64,000 nucleotides of DNA from positions 1,185,501 to 1,249,500 of the forward strand of contig NZ_CP022110.1 in the NCBI RefSeq assembly GCF_000730165.1, written 5' to 3'. Below the pieces are notes generated by a model. It was not told the origin of the DNA, did not search any database, and saw only the letters and a program-made list of their open reading frames with translations. This document shows positions 50,945-59,949 of this stretch, in pieces. Made by a program: the position numbers and the translations under genes. Position 1 is the stretch's first letter, and each line of letters opens with the position of its first letter. The DNA is from Nitrospirillum viridazoti CBAmc. GTDB taxonomy: Bacteria > Pseudomonadota > Alphaproteobacteria > Azospirillales > Azospirillaceae.

Positions 50945-52221
50945 GGCTTCACGCCCCCCAACTGACTTGAAGAGGCCTGCTTGCGCCGGGCCTTGGTCAG
51001 GTAGGCGGCCCATTGCTTGTTCATGGTGGCGGGGCTGATCTGGCCCAGCAGGGCCTGCTGGCTGCTGCGCACCACCAGGCTGTCGGCGAAATAGGCGAAG
51101 CCCGGCAGGTAGGTGGGCATGAGGGTGGGCACCACGTCCGGGTCCGCCAGTTCGGCGAACCAGCCCTGGTAGATGGCGCCGGCATATAGCGGGTCGTGCG
51201 CGGCGGCGGTGTAGACGGGCAGGGCGCCCGTCTGCTGGTTCCAGGCCAGGTTGCCGGCCGGGTCGTTCAGGGCCACCACCAGATCCCAGGCCAGATCCTT
51301 GCGCTCGGACCGCTTGAAGATGGACCAGCCGGCGAAGCCCAGGGTGGGATAGGCCTTGCCGTTGGGGCCCTTGGGCCAGGGCGCCACGCCGAAGTCCTCC
51401 GCCTTCATGCGGGCCTTCAGCGCGATCAGGGCGTCGGGGTCCTGGTCGACCATGGCGCAGGTGCCGGTGTAGAAGCCGGCCACCACCTCGTTGAAGCCCC
51501 AGTTGACGCTGTCCTTAGGCGCCAGGCCCTTCTGGTACAGGTCGATCAGCCAGCTGGTGCCGGCCACCCAGCCGGGATCGTTCAGGGTGCTGGTGCCATC
51601 CTCATGGAAGAAGGCGTTGCCGCCAGCGATGCTGGCCCCGAACATGACCCAGCCGTTCAGGCCGCCCGGCCCGCCGCGCAGGCAATAGCCGGACTTGCCC
51701 GGCAACTGGGCGATCCTGGCGGCGTCGGTCCGCAACTCTTCCAGCGTCTTCGGCGGTTCGGCGATGTCCGCCTGCCGGAACACCGCCTTGTTGTAGTAGA
51801 GCGCCCGCAGATAAAAGCCGTAGGGCAGCATGTAGGCGGTGTCGGCCACCGAGCGCGCCACGGTCAGGGCCCGCTCGTTCAGGCCCTGGGTCTCCGGCCA
51901 GCGCGCGAGATAAGGCTCCAGGCTCTCCAGCTGGCCGTTGCCGGCGTAGAGGGACAGCCAGCGGTCCGGCATCTCCACCACGTCGGGGATGTCGCCCGCC
52001 GCCACCATGGTGGCCAGCTTCTCAAACGCCGATCCCCATGCCAGGGAGGTGATCTCCACATGGGTGCCGGGGTGGCGGGCCTCGAACCCCGCGACCAGCC
52101 GCTTCAGCGTCTCCGTCCGCTCCGGGCTGCTCAACACCTCCACCAGCCGCAGTTCATCGGCGCGGGCCGGCAGCGCGGACAGCGCGAGAGCCAGGGTGAG
52201 GAGCAGCCGCTTCAGCATCAT
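50941..52221 (-). CDS. ABC transporter extracellular solute-binding protein (family 1)
   Basis: 426-residue periplasmic binding protein with signal peptide (MMLKRLLLTLALALSALPARA). ERTETLKRLVAGFEARHPGTHVEITSLAWGSAFEKLATMVAAGDIPDVVEM is the classical family 1 N-terminal lobe. PKGPNGKAYPTLGFAGWSIFKRSERKDLAWDLVV is typical of the second lobe. Family 1 proteins usually bind oligosaccharides or polyols, but the partner lyase in this operon suggests another or unusual ligand. ATG 52221 overlaps the last base of the lyase stop codon; ATG 52218 is an alternative. Confidence 0.93.
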   Translation of the reverse strand: MMLKRLLLTLALALSALPARADELRLVEVLSSPERTETLKRLVAGFEARHPGTHVEITSLAWGSAFEKLATMVAAGDIPDVVEMPDRWLSLYAGNGQLESLEPYLARWPETQGLNERALTVARSVADTAYMLPYGFYLRALYYNKAVFRQADIAEPPKTLEELRTDAARIAQLPGKSGYCLRGGPGGLNGWVMFGASIAGGNAFFHEDGTSTLNDPGWVAGTSWLIDLYQKGLAPKDSVNWGFNEVVAGFYTGTCAMVDQDPDALIALKARMKAEDFGVAPWPKGPNGKAYPTLGFAGWSIFKRSERKDLAWDLVVALNDPAGNLAWNQQTGALPVYTAAAHDPLYAGAIYQGWFAELADPDVVPTLMPTYLPGFAYFADSLVVRSSQQALLGQISPATMNKQWAAYLTKARRKQASSSQLGGVKP

Positions 52222-53396
52222 CAGCGTTTGGCTGCCGTCAAGGCTTGGTCCAGGTCGGCCCACAGCGCCTCCGTCCCCTCCAACCCGACATGCAGACGGA
52301 TCATCGTGGCGGGCACGCCGAAATCAAGGGCGGAGTTGGGGCCGGCGGCCTGGACGTGGGTGACCAGCGCCGGCACCACCAGGCTTTCATGTCCGCCCCA
52401 GCTGACGCCCAAATGGAAGAACGCCAGCGCGTCGCACAGGGCGGGGATGTCGATGCCGTCGTCCACGGTGAAGGAGAACAGGCCCGAGGTGCCGGTCAGG
52501 CCCGGCGGCAGGGCGCCCATCAGCGCCGGATGGTGCACCTTGGTGACGTTGGGATGCTCGGCCAGCCGCCGCGCCAGGGTCAGGGCCGACGCCTCATGCG
52601 CTTTCATGCGGATGGGCAGGGTGCGCAAACCGCGCAGCAGCAGCCAGGCTTCGAACGGCCCCAGCTTGGCGCCGATATAGGGGCAGATGGTACGGCGGAT
52701 GAGGCCGGTCAGCTCCAGCCGCCCGGCCACCACGCCCGCCACCGTGTCGCTGTGCCCGCCGATGTATTTGGAGGCGGAGTGCAAGACGAGATCCACACCC
52801 AGCGTCGCCGGCCGCTGGAAGACGGGTGTCGCCCAGGAATTGTCGATCAGGCTGATGGCGCCGTGCTTCCTGGCCAGGGCGGCCAGGGCGGCCACGTCAT
52901 GCGCCTCCATCATCCAGCTGTTGGGGCTTTCCAGGTACAGCAGGCGGGCGCCGGGCAAGGCGGCGTCCACGGCGGCCAGGTCGGCGCCATCGACGTAGGT
53001 GGTGGTGACGCCCCATTTCTTCAGCAGCGTCTCGAACAGGCGGTAGGCGTCCGGATAGACATGACGGACGCAGACGATGCGGTCGCCCGGCTGCACCAGC
53101 GCCAGCACAGCGCCGGAGATGGCGGCCATGCCACTGGGGAAGCCGATGGCGTCCTCCGTCCCCTCCAGCGCCGCCATCTTGCGCTCGAACTCCGTCACCG
53201 TGGGGTTGGTGGTACGGGAATAGACGTTGCGCGCGCGCTTGCCGGCATAGGTGTCCGCCATCTCCTGGAAATTGGGGAAGGTGAACAGCGAGGTCTGGAT
53301 GATGCCGGGCACCACCGCCTCATAGGCGTGGGTCATCTCGTCATGCGCCACCAGGCGCTGGGCGAGGGCCACGGGGTCTTCGGTACGGTCGGTCAT
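52221..53396 (-). CDS. PLP-dependent trans-sulfuration-type lyase (cystathionine gamma/beta-lyase family)
   Basis: 391-residue Cys/Met-metabolism PLP enzyme. Lys210 (HSASKYIGGHSD) is the Schiff-base lysine, Asp185 (LIDNSWATP) pairs with the pyridine nitrogen, and Tyr59/Arg61 (YSRTTNPTV) reach the cofactor phosphate of the partner subunit. FPSGMAAISGAV is also canonical. It would cleave C-S, or otherwise beta/gamma-substituted, amino acids. Placement between a GntR regulator and a complete ABC importer, with overlapping ends, indicates that the substrate is an imported compound rather than the housekeeping cystathionine. Its start overlaps the gntR stop by four bases. Confidence 0.92.
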   Translation of the reverse strand: MTDRTEDPVALAQRLVAHDEMTHAYEAVVPGIIQTSLFTFPNFQEMADTYAGKRARNVYSRTTNPTVTEFERKMAALEGTEDAIGFPSGMAAISGAVLALVQPGDRIVCVRHVYPDAYRLFETLLKKWGVTTTYVDGADLAAVDAALPGARLLYLESPNSWMMEAHDVAALAALARKHGAISLIDNSWATPVFQRPATLGVDLVLHSASKYIGGHSDTVAGVVAGRLELTGLIRRTICPYIGAKLGPFEAWLLLRGLRTLPIRMKAHEASALTLARRLAEHPNVTKVHHPALMGALPPGLTGTSGLFSFTVDDGIDIPALCDALAFFHLGVSWGGHESLVVPALVTHVQAAGPNSALDFGVPATMIRLHVGLEGTEALWADLDQALTAAKR

Positions 53397-54142
53397 TGCG
53401 GGGAACCGGTTGTGGGGGACATGGCCTGGATGTCTTCTTCGACGATGGCGAGGATGCCCAGGGTTTTCAGCCGTGCGGCTTCCGGATCGCCGGCGCGGAT
53501 GGCGTCGAACAGCTCGCGGTGTAGGGCGAAGGATCGGCGGGCGAAGTCGGGGCGGTCGAACGGCTTTTCGAAGAAATGCTCGAACGTCTCGCGGAACTGC
53601 TCCAGCAACTGGCGGAACAGCGGGTTATGGGTGGCGTCGTAGATCGCCAGGTGGAACTGCAAATCCTCCGGCCCGGCGGTGCCCTGGTCCAGGTGCACGC
53701 GTTCCATGGCCACCAGCTTTTCCTCCAGGACAACTAGGTCGGCCGGGGTGGCGCGGCGGGCGGCGGCCTCGCTGGCCGCGACCTCCAGCCCCCGGCGGAT
53801 CTCCAGGGTCTGCAACAGCCGGTCGCGCAGCAGCCCGGCATCTATTGTCAGCGAGACATGAATGGCGCCGGGCGTGATGGCCCGCAGCAGATAGGTGCCG
53901 CTGCCCTTGCGCGTCTCCACCAGGCCCCGCGCCTGGAATTGGCGGATGACCTCCCGCACCGTGGACCGGCCCACGGCCAGGCGGGCCATCAGCTCCCGCT
54001 CCGTCGGCAGACGGTCGCCCGGCTGCAAGGCGCCCTCGGCGATGAAGGCCGCCAGGGCGGCGCTGACCGCCGCGATGCGGTCGGCGCTGGGCAGCGGCTG
54101 CAGGGCCGTGCTGGCGGGAAGGGGGGCGGCGGGCGGAACCAC
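53393..54142 (-). CDS. GntR-family (FadR/FCD) transcriptional regulator
   Basis: 249-residue regulator. The winged HTH occupies residues 20-85 (LQPGDRLPTERELMARLAVGRSTVREVIRQFQARGLVETRKGSGTYL). The FCD helical ligand domain has the metal-binding pattern DLQFHLAIYDATHNPLF, with a further His in FALHRELFDAI. The start is GTG at 54142 after GAGGTG. It is the first gene of the lyase/ABC operon, which it most likely controls. Members usually bind small organic acids or amino-acid-like effectors. Confidence 0.92.
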   Translation of the reverse strand: MVPPAAPLPASTALQPLPSADRIAAVSAALAAFIAEGALQPGDRLPTERELMARLAVGRSTVREVIRQFQARGLVETRKGSGTYLLRAITPGAIHVSLTIDAGLLRDRLLQTLEIRRGLEVAASEAAARRATPADLVVLEEKLVAMERVHLDQGTAGPEDLQFHLAIYDATHNPLFRQLLEQFRETFEHFFEKPFDRPDFARRSFALHRELFDAIRAGDPEAARLKTLGILAIVEEDIQAMSPTTGSPQ

Positions 54143-54193
54143 GGCACCTCGATGTCGCTCGGGGCTTCAGCGTTGTCCCGACGCCGCCCCTAA

Positions 54194-54219
54194 ATTGGTC
54201 TGACATCTGATGATTGGTC
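54194..54219. promoter_or_regulatory. Repeated ATTGGTC motif, candidate GntR operator
   Basis: ATTGGTC occurs at 54194-54200 and 54213-54219, 19 bases apart, with CATCTGATG between. The left copy AATTGGTCTGAC resembles half of the AATTGGT-N3-ACCAATT sites of FadR-subfamily regulators. It lies about 50-75 bases upstream of the gntR start and before the divergent DUF427 gene. Confidence 0.4.
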
Positions 54220-54303
54220 GCGATGGTAGGGGCTGTCAAGCGGCTCTCGACGCCTGGGCCCCTCGACCCCATATCCCTGGCAGCGATCGCAGGAGGCAGC
54301 GCC

Positions 54304-54681
54304 ATGACCGAGAAGACGATCAAGATTCCAGGCCCCGATCATCCCATCACCATTGAGCGCAACCCCAGGCGGGTGGTCGTGACGCTGGGTGGCAAGGTGA
54401 TCGCCGACACGCGTGAGGCACTCAGCCTGCGGGAGGCGCGTTATCCCGCCGTCCAGTACATCCCGCGCAAGGACGTGGACATGGCGGCGCTGGAGCGCAC
54501 CGACCACACTACCCACTGCCCCTACAAGGGCGATGCCTCCTACTTCAGCATCCCCGCCGGCGGCGCGCGGGCGGTGAACGCGATCTGGACCTATGAGGCG
54601 CCGCACGCCGCCGTCGGGGCGATCAAGGACCATCTCGCCTTCTATCCGGACCGGGTGGATTCCATCGCCGAGAGCGACTGA
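54304..54681 (+). CDS. DUF427-domain protein
   Basis: 125-residue DUF427 protein. KIPGPDHPITIERNPRRVVVTLGGKVIADTREALSLREA and HCPYKGDASYF are typical of the family, including the conserved Cys-Pro-Tyr-Lys-Gly. The fold is a small beta-barrel, but no activity is established. GCAGGAGGCAG precedes ATG 54304. It stands alone between the gntR operon and the LysR gene, converging on the latter with 18 bases between stops. Confidence 0.88.
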   Translation: MTEKTIKIPGPDHPITIERNPRRVVVTLGGKVIADTREALSLREARYPAVQYIPRKDVDMAALERTDHTTHCPYKGDASYFSIPAGGARAVNAIWTYEAPHAAVGAIKDHLAFYPDRVDSIAESD

Positions 54682-54699
54682 CGCGAAGGCGGGCCCGGC

Positions 54700-55647
54700 T
54701 CAGGGCAGGCGGTTGGCCGACAGTTTGTCGCGCAGCTTGGCGGTCAGCCTCTGCGCGAATTCCACGCCGCGCGGATGCTCCTCCCGCAGTTGCGGGCGGT
54801 GCAGCAGGCGCAACTGGCGGCGCACGGTGGGGCCGTCCAGGCGGATGCGCCGCAGGCGGTCCTCGGGGAAGCCCAGGGTGTACAGCCAGGGCATGACCCC
54901 GATGGCCAGGCCGCTCAGCACCAAGCCGTAGAGGGAGTTGACCTGGTCCACGCGGTAGCGGGTGGATGGCGCCAGATCGTTCTGCTGCAGAGCGGCCGAC
55001 GTCAGCTCGCCGATGCTGCCGCCGGCGAAATGCACGATCTCCTGGCCGGCCAGGGCGCGCCACGGCAGGCGGTCGTGAGCGGCCAGGGGATGGTCGGCGC
55101 GGGCCACCAGCAGCATCTCATCCTCGAACAGCGGCACGCCTTCCAGATCGTCGTCGGGCAGGGCCTGCACCGTCACCACCAGGTCATAGGTGCCGCCGCG
55201 CAGGCCGCGGATCAGCTGGTCGGCGCGCCCGTCATGCAGGTGGGGAACGACGCCCGGCATGTCGCCCGCCAACTCCGCCAGCGAGGCGGCCACCGCCTCC
55301 ATCGCCGTGGGGATGGCGCCGATGCGCACCGTGGCGATTTCCCGCCCCGCGACCTCATGCATGTCGCTGAAGGCGTTGGCCGCCGTCGTCAGCAGGCGTT
55401 GGGCGTGCGGCAGCAGCGAGATGCCGGCATCGGTCAGCGTCACCTTGTGCGTCGTCCGGTCGAACAGGCGTACGCCCAGATGCGCCTCGATCTGGCGGAT
55501 GCCGGCGCTGATCGCCGGCTGGGACACCGACATCTCCTCCGCCGCGCGGCAGAAGTTCCCCGTGCGCGCCAGTTCCACGAAGAAGCGGAGCTGGCGTAGC
55601 GAGACGGGATTCTTCCAGGCGGGGGGCGCGTCGATGGTCCGGGACAT
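54700..55647 (-). CDS. LysR-family regulator of the nucleoside-uptake operon
   Basis: 315-residue LysR regulator. The HTH is VSLRQLRFFVELARTGNFCRAAEEMSVSQPAISAGIRQIEAHLGVRLF (residues 15-62), followed by the effector domain VRIGAIPTAMEAVAASLAELA. An in-frame TTG at 55668 is open, but ATG 55647 matches the usual N-terminal length. It is divergent from the TonB receptor that heads a nucleoside operon, across 247 bases. A T-N11-A box lies just upstream of its start, suggesting autoregulation and control of the operon. Confidence 0.9.
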   Translation of the reverse strand: MSRTIDAPPAWKNPVSLRQLRFFVELARTGNFCRAAEEMSVSQPAISAGIRQIEAHLGVRLFDRTTHKVTLTDAGISLLPHAQRLLTTAANAFSDMHEVAGREIATVRIGAIPTAMEAVAASLAELAGDMPGVVPHLHDGRADQLIRGLRGGTYDLVVTVQALPDDDLEGVPLFEDEMLLVARADHPLAAHDRLPWRALAGQEIVHFAGGSIGELTSAALQQNDLAPSTRYRVDQVNSLYGLVLSGLAIGVMPWLYTLGFPEDRLRRIRLDGPTVRRQLRLLHRPQLREEHPRGVEFAQRLTAKLRDKLSANRLP

Positions 55648-55659
55648 GGCGGTTTTGTA

Positions 55660-55674
55660 ATAAGGCAAACTTAT
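55660..55674. promoter_or_regulatory. LysR-type T-N11-A box
   Basis: ATAAG-GCAAA-CTTAT is a perfect inverted repeat containing the T-N11-A spacing of LysR sites. It begins 13 bases upstream of the lysR ATG in an AT-rich stretch (55650-55700) that probably carries divergent promoters for lysR and the TonB-receptor operon. Confidence 0.6.
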
Positions 55675-55894
55675 AAAAACATAAATGTAAAAACTTTCCC
55701 CTCTGAACCTGGCCGCGTCATACTACAGGCATAGTCCAGATGCGGGCGGGCCCAAGCAGGGCAAGTAGGGTGGCGGGCAGCCACCGGGGGCTGCGCGAAC
55801 TGGACGGGCGACGGGCAGCAAGCCGCGCGCCACCTCGGGGGAGGAGCCGCCGACCGGGCAAGTGTCGGGCGCGAAAAAATCAGACGGGGGCTCC

Positions 55895-58840
55895 ATGTCA
55901 ATCAGCAGGAAGGCGCGTGCGCGCGCCGGGCGTTTCACCGCGACCATCGTCGCCATCACCGCCGGGCCGCTGGCCGTCGGCCAGGCAGCGGCGCAAACCG
56001 CGTCCAGCGACACGGCGCTGACCGAGATCATCGTCACCGGCTCGCGCATCCGCAGCCCCGACGCCACCAGCGTCAGCCCCATCAGTACGATCAATGGCGA
56101 GGAGTTGCAGCAGCGCGGCGTGACCCGGGTCGAGGACCTGATCAACACCCTGCCGCAGGCCTACGCCGACCAGGGCGCCGGCAATCGCGGCGGCACGGTG
56201 GGCGCCAGCGGCACCGCCACCATCAACCTGCGCAACCTGGGCAACCAGCGCACCCTGGTGCTGATCGACGGCCGCCGCCTGATGCAGGGCGACCCGGACC
56301 GCACGGCGGCGCAGGCGCCGGATATCAACAACGTTCCGGCGGCGCTGATCGAGCGCATCGACGTGGTCACCGGCGGCGCCTCCGCCGTCTACGGCTCGGA
56401 CGCCCTGGCCGGCGTCGTCAACTTCGTCCTCAAGAAGGACTTCGACGGCGTCCAGGTCGACACCACCAACGGCTTCTACAGCCATACCAATAACAACCCT
56501 ATCCGCGCCGTTTCGGCGGCGGCCAAGCAGGCCTATCCTGGTGGTGCCACCTTCGACGGCCCGCAGAACGACATCTCCATCACCGCGGGCAAGAATTTCG
56601 CCGGCGGGCGCGGCAACATCACGGGCTTCTTCAGCTACCGCCATGCCGAAGGGGTGGGGACGTCGGACCGCGACTTCTCCATCTGCGGCCTGTCGGCCGG
56701 CGCCAGCGGCTATTCCTGCTCGCTTTCCAGCGCCACATACCCGGCCCAGTTCCAGCCGCTGAACCCGACCACGGGGGCGGCGCGCGGCACCTACACGCTG
56801 GACGGCACCACCGGCAACACCCTGCGCACCTACAAGACGTCGGACGGCTTCAACAACGGTCCCACCTACGATCTGCAGTCGCCGGACCAGCGCTATAACC
56901 TGGACCTGTTCGGCCACTATGAATACGCGCCCGGCCACCAGGTCTATGGCGAGTTCATGTTCATGCGGGACGAGGCGGACATCCGCCTGTCGCCCACCGC
57001 CGTGTTCAGCGTGGCGGAGAAGGTCAACTGCAACAATCCCTACCTGTCGGCGCAGGAGGTCAGCGTCTTCTGCACTACGGCGGGGCTGACCGCCGCCCAG
57101 ACCGCCAACGTGGTGGTGTCGGAACGCGACGTGCAGGCCGGCTCGCGCCACGACTACACCACCCACACCGCCTATCGCGGCGTGCTGGGGGCCAAGGGCG
57201 ACATCAGTGACGACTGGCAGTACGACGTCTACGCCCAGTACGGTCGCACCAATTATGACTCGCGGCTGACCGGCGACATTTCGCTGTCCAACTTCGCCAA
57301 CGCGCTGCAGGCCGTGACCAATTCCAGCGGCCAGATCGTGTGCAAGACCGGCGCTGCCGGCTGCGTGCCCATCAACATCTTCGCCATCGGCGGCATCACG
57401 CCGGCGGCGTTGGGCTATGTGCAGCAGGATTTCTACCGCACCGGCTTCACTCAGGAAGTGGTGGCCAGCGGCGCCGTCACCGGCCAGCTGTCGGCCCTCA
57501 CCAGCCCCCTGGCCCACAGCCCCCTCGGCATGGCCTTCGGCACGGAATACCGCCGGGAGTCGATTGGCCTGACGCCGGACAGCCACTATTCCTCCAAGGA
57601 CGTGGCGGGAAATTCGGGCGGTGAGTTCCCCATCTCCGGCGCCTTCGACGTGAAGGAGCTGTTCGCCGAGGTGACCGCGCCGCTGGTCCAGGACCGGCCT
57701 TTCTTCCACAGCCTGTCCCTGAACGCCGGCGCCCGCTATTCCGACTACAGCACCGCCGGCGACACCACCGCCTACAAGGCCGGTGGCGAGTGGGCGCCGG
57801 ACACCGACATCCGTTTCCGTGGCAGCTTCCAGCGCGCGGTGCGCGCCCCCAACCTGGTGGAACTGTACGGGCCGCAGCAGATCACCACCGCCAACCTGAC
57901 CGATCCCTGCGAAGGCGCCCATCCCACCGCCAGCCTGGCGGCCTGCCAGGCCTCCGGCGTGACGGTCACGCAGTATGGCAACATCGCCCCCGCGGCGGGG
58001 CAGAAGTCCGGCGCCATGATCGGCGGCAACCCGGGCCTGAAGCCGGAAGAGTCCAACACGGTGTCGTTCGGGACCCAGATCACCCCGTCCTTCCTGCCGG
58101 GCGTGACGCTTACCGCCGATTATTTCGATATCGATGTGAAAAAGCTGATCTCGACCGTACCGGCCACGATCGAACTCAGCCAGTGCATCGCCACCGGTAC
58201 CTTCTGCAACCTGGTGGTCCGCAACCCCACCACCGGCTCGCTGGTTACCAGCGGCTATGTCGTCACCACCTACATCAACGCCGGCTACCTCGACACCTCG
58301 GGCGTCGATTTCTCGCTCTCGGCCAAGTACGACGTGGCCGACCTGATCGGGGTGAACGGCCTGGGCCGGGTGGGGCTGAACTTCTCTGGCACCTTCACCG
58401 ACAAGTATGAAATCCAGGTGCTGCCCAACACGCCGTCCTACCGGTGCGAGGGCTACTTCGGCGTCACCTGCGGCATGCCCATCCCCAAATGGCGCCACCG
58501 CATGGTGGTCGACTGGATCCTGCCGGACGGCGTGGACCTGATGGCGACCTGGCGCTACATCGGCGGCACCCGCAACGACAAGTCCAGCAGCGCCGTCTAC
58601 CTGGCGGGCGCCTACCAGCCCTATGACGCCACGCTGCCCAGCGTCAGCTACCTGGACCTGGGCGTGTCGCTGGCCCTGACCGACGACATCAGCCTGCGGG
58701 TGGGCGTCAATAACGTGTTCGATAAGGACCCGCCCGTGACCGCCAGCACCGGCGGCCAGGTTTCCAATGGCGCTTTCTACAGCGGCATCTACGATGCCCT
58801 GGGGCGCTATGTCTTCACGAACGTCAGCGCGCGGTTCTGA
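55895..58840 (+). CDS. TonB-dependent outer-membrane receptor
   Basis: 981-residue TonB-dependent receptor. A signal peptide (residues 1-34, ending GQAAAQ) is followed by a TonB-box-like stretch TEIIVTGSRI and the plug (NLRNLGNQRTLVLIDGRRL, VDVVTGGASAVYGSDALAGVVNFVLKKDF). The 22-strand barrel ends with Phe (NVSARF). Several cysteine pairs (CGLSAGASGYSC, CNNPY with CTTAG) suggest disulfide-tied extracellular loops. It is of the large oar/sphingomonad-like type. It heads a nucleoside operon, so it likely imports nucleosides or RNA fragments across the outer membrane. ATG 55895 after GGGGG is preferred to GTG 55862. Confidence 0.92.
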   Translation: MSISRKARARAGRFTATIVAITAGPLAVGQAAAQTASSDTALTEIIVTGSRIRSPDATSVSPISTINGEELQQRGVTRVEDLINTLPQAYADQGAGNRGGTVGASGTATINLRNLGNQRTLVLIDGRRLMQGDPDRTAAQAPDINNVPAALIERIDVVTGGASAVYGSDALAGVVNFVLKKDFDGVQVDTTNGFYSHTNNNPIRAVSAAAKQAYPGGATFDGPQNDISITAGKNFAGGRGNITGFFSYRHAEGVGTSDRDFSICGLSAGASGYSCSLSSATYPAQFQPLNPTTGAARGTYTLDGTTGNTLRTYKTSDGFNNGPTYDLQSPDQRYNLDLFGHYEYAPGHQVYGEFMFMRDEADIRLSPTAVFSVAEKVNCNNPYLSAQEVSVFCTTAGLTAAQTANVVVSERDVQAGSRHDYTTHTAYRGVLGAKGDISDDWQYDVYAQYGRTNYDSRLTGDISLSNFANALQAVTNSSGQIVCKTGAAGCVPINIFAIGGITPAALGYVQQDFYRTGFTQEVVASGAVTGQLSALTSPLAHSPLGMAFGTEYRRESIGLTPDSHYSSKDVAGNSGGEFPISGAFDVKELFAEVTAPLVQDRPFFHSLSLNAGARYSDYSTAGDTTAYKAGGEWAPDTDIRFRGSFQRAVRAPNLVELYGPQQITTANLTDPCEGAHPTASLAACQASGVTVTQYGNIAPAAGQKSGAMIGGNPGLKPEESNTVSFGTQITPSFLPGVTLTADYFDIDVKKLISTVPATIELSQCIATGTFCNLVVRNPTTGSLVTSGYVVTTYINAGYLDTSGVDFSLSAKYDVADLIGVNGLGRVGLNFSGTFTDKYEIQVLPNTPSYRCEGYFGVTCGMPIPKWRHRMVVDWILPDGVDLMATWRYIGGTRNDKSSSAVYLAGAYQPYDATLPSVSYLDLGVSLALTDDISLRVGVNNVFDKDPPVTASTGGQVSNGAFYSGIYDALGRYVFTNVSARF

Positions 58841-58860
58841 TGGGCCAAGGGGGAACGGTG

Positions 58861-59949
58861 ATGAAGCTCGTTCATGCCGCGCGCGCCGCCGCGCTGGTCC
58901 TCTTCCTGGGCGCGGCCTCTGGGGGCGCGGCGGTTCCCGCCGCCGCGTCCGACAAGACCCTGGTCTATTTCGACAATGATTTCCTGGGGCCTGGCCAGAG
59001 CAACATCCAGGCCATGATCCCGCTGCTGCGGGACCCCAAGGTCGAGCTGCTGGGGGTGGGCGTCGTCACTGGCGACGCCTGGCTGCAAGAGGAGACGCGG
59101 CACCTGCTGCGTTTCCTGGAGATCGCCGGCCGGCCGGACGTTCCGGTGGCCAAGGGGGCGGAGATGCCCCTGCTGCGCACCCAGGGCGAGATGCGGGCCT
59201 GGGAACAGCGCTACGGCGCCATCCCCTGGAAGGGGGCGTGGAACGCGCCGCGCCCGGGCCGGAGCTATCATCCCGACGACCCGGCGCTGGTGCCGGCCAT
59301 GCGCGAGGGCGAACCCCAGGTCGCGGCGGTGCCGGAAGACGCGGCGCACCTGCTGATCAGCCTGGTGCGGGCCCACCCGGGCGAGGTCACCGTCATCACC
59401 GCCGGGCCGCTGACCAACATCGCCCTGGCGCTGCGCCTGGCGCCCGACCTGCCGGCCCTGGCCAAGGAGATCGTGGTCGAGGGCGGTGGGCTGGACCTGG
59501 CCGTGGCCCGGGTCACCGGCAACACCGACTACGCCACCGACTTCAACTTCCTGTTCGATCCCGAGGCGGCGCACATCGTGCTGACCGCGCCGTGGAAGAA
59601 GATCACCGTCATGGGCAACGTCACCGGCAGTGTGAAGGTGACGCCGGAGTTGGTGGGGCAGGTGGCATCCGCCGGCACGCCGCTGGCCCGCTATTTCCAT
59701 GACTACGCCAAGGTCGGCCAGCCGCTGTGGGATGAGCTGACCGCCGCCGTCGCCATCGACCGCTCCCTGGTCACGGAGGAGTTGGTGGCCCGTATGGACA
59801 TCGACCTGCTGCCGGGGCCGGCCTATGGCACCGCGCAGATCTGGAAGGACGAATTCGCCCCGCACCAGGGCGAGCAGACGGTGCACATCGTGCAGAAGGT
59901 GGACACCGCACGTTTCCTGTCCACGTTCACGGCCCAGGCTCGGCAATGA
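58861..59949 (+). CDS. Exported nucleoside-hydrolase-family protein with altered N-terminal motif
   Basis: 362-residue protein of the inosine-uridine nucleoside hydrolase fold with signal peptide (residues 1-30, ending AAAS). VTVITAGPLTNIALAL and VEGGGLDLAVARVTGNTDYATDFNFLFDPEAAHIVL are family signatures, and Asp291 (LWDELTAAVAID) matches the C-terminal metal Asp. The N-terminal motif, normally DTDPGxDD, reads FDNDFLGPGQSN: Asp38 and Asp40 remain, but the Asp pair that binds calcium and ribose is replaced around residues 46-48. It may use a different substrate or metal geometry. ATG 58861 follows GGGGGAACGG. Its stop overlaps the permease start by four bases. Confidence 0.85.
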   Translation: MKLVHAARAAALVLFLGAASGGAAVPAAASDKTLVYFDNDFLGPGQSNIQAMIPLLRDPKVELLGVGVVTGDAWLQEETRHLLRFLEIAGRPDVPVAKGAEMPLLRTQGEMRAWEQRYGAIPWKGAWNAPRPGRSYHPDDPALVPAMREGEPQVAAVPEDAAHLLISLVRAHPGEVTVITAGPLTNIALALRLAPDLPALAKEIVVEGGGLDLAVARVTGNTDYATDFNFLFDPEAAHIVLTAPWKKITVMGNVTGSVKVTPELVGQVASAGTPLARYFHDYAKVGQPLWDELTAAVAIDRSLVTEELVARMDIDLLPGPAYGTAQIWKDEFAPHQGEQTVHIVQKVDTARFLSTFTAQARQ

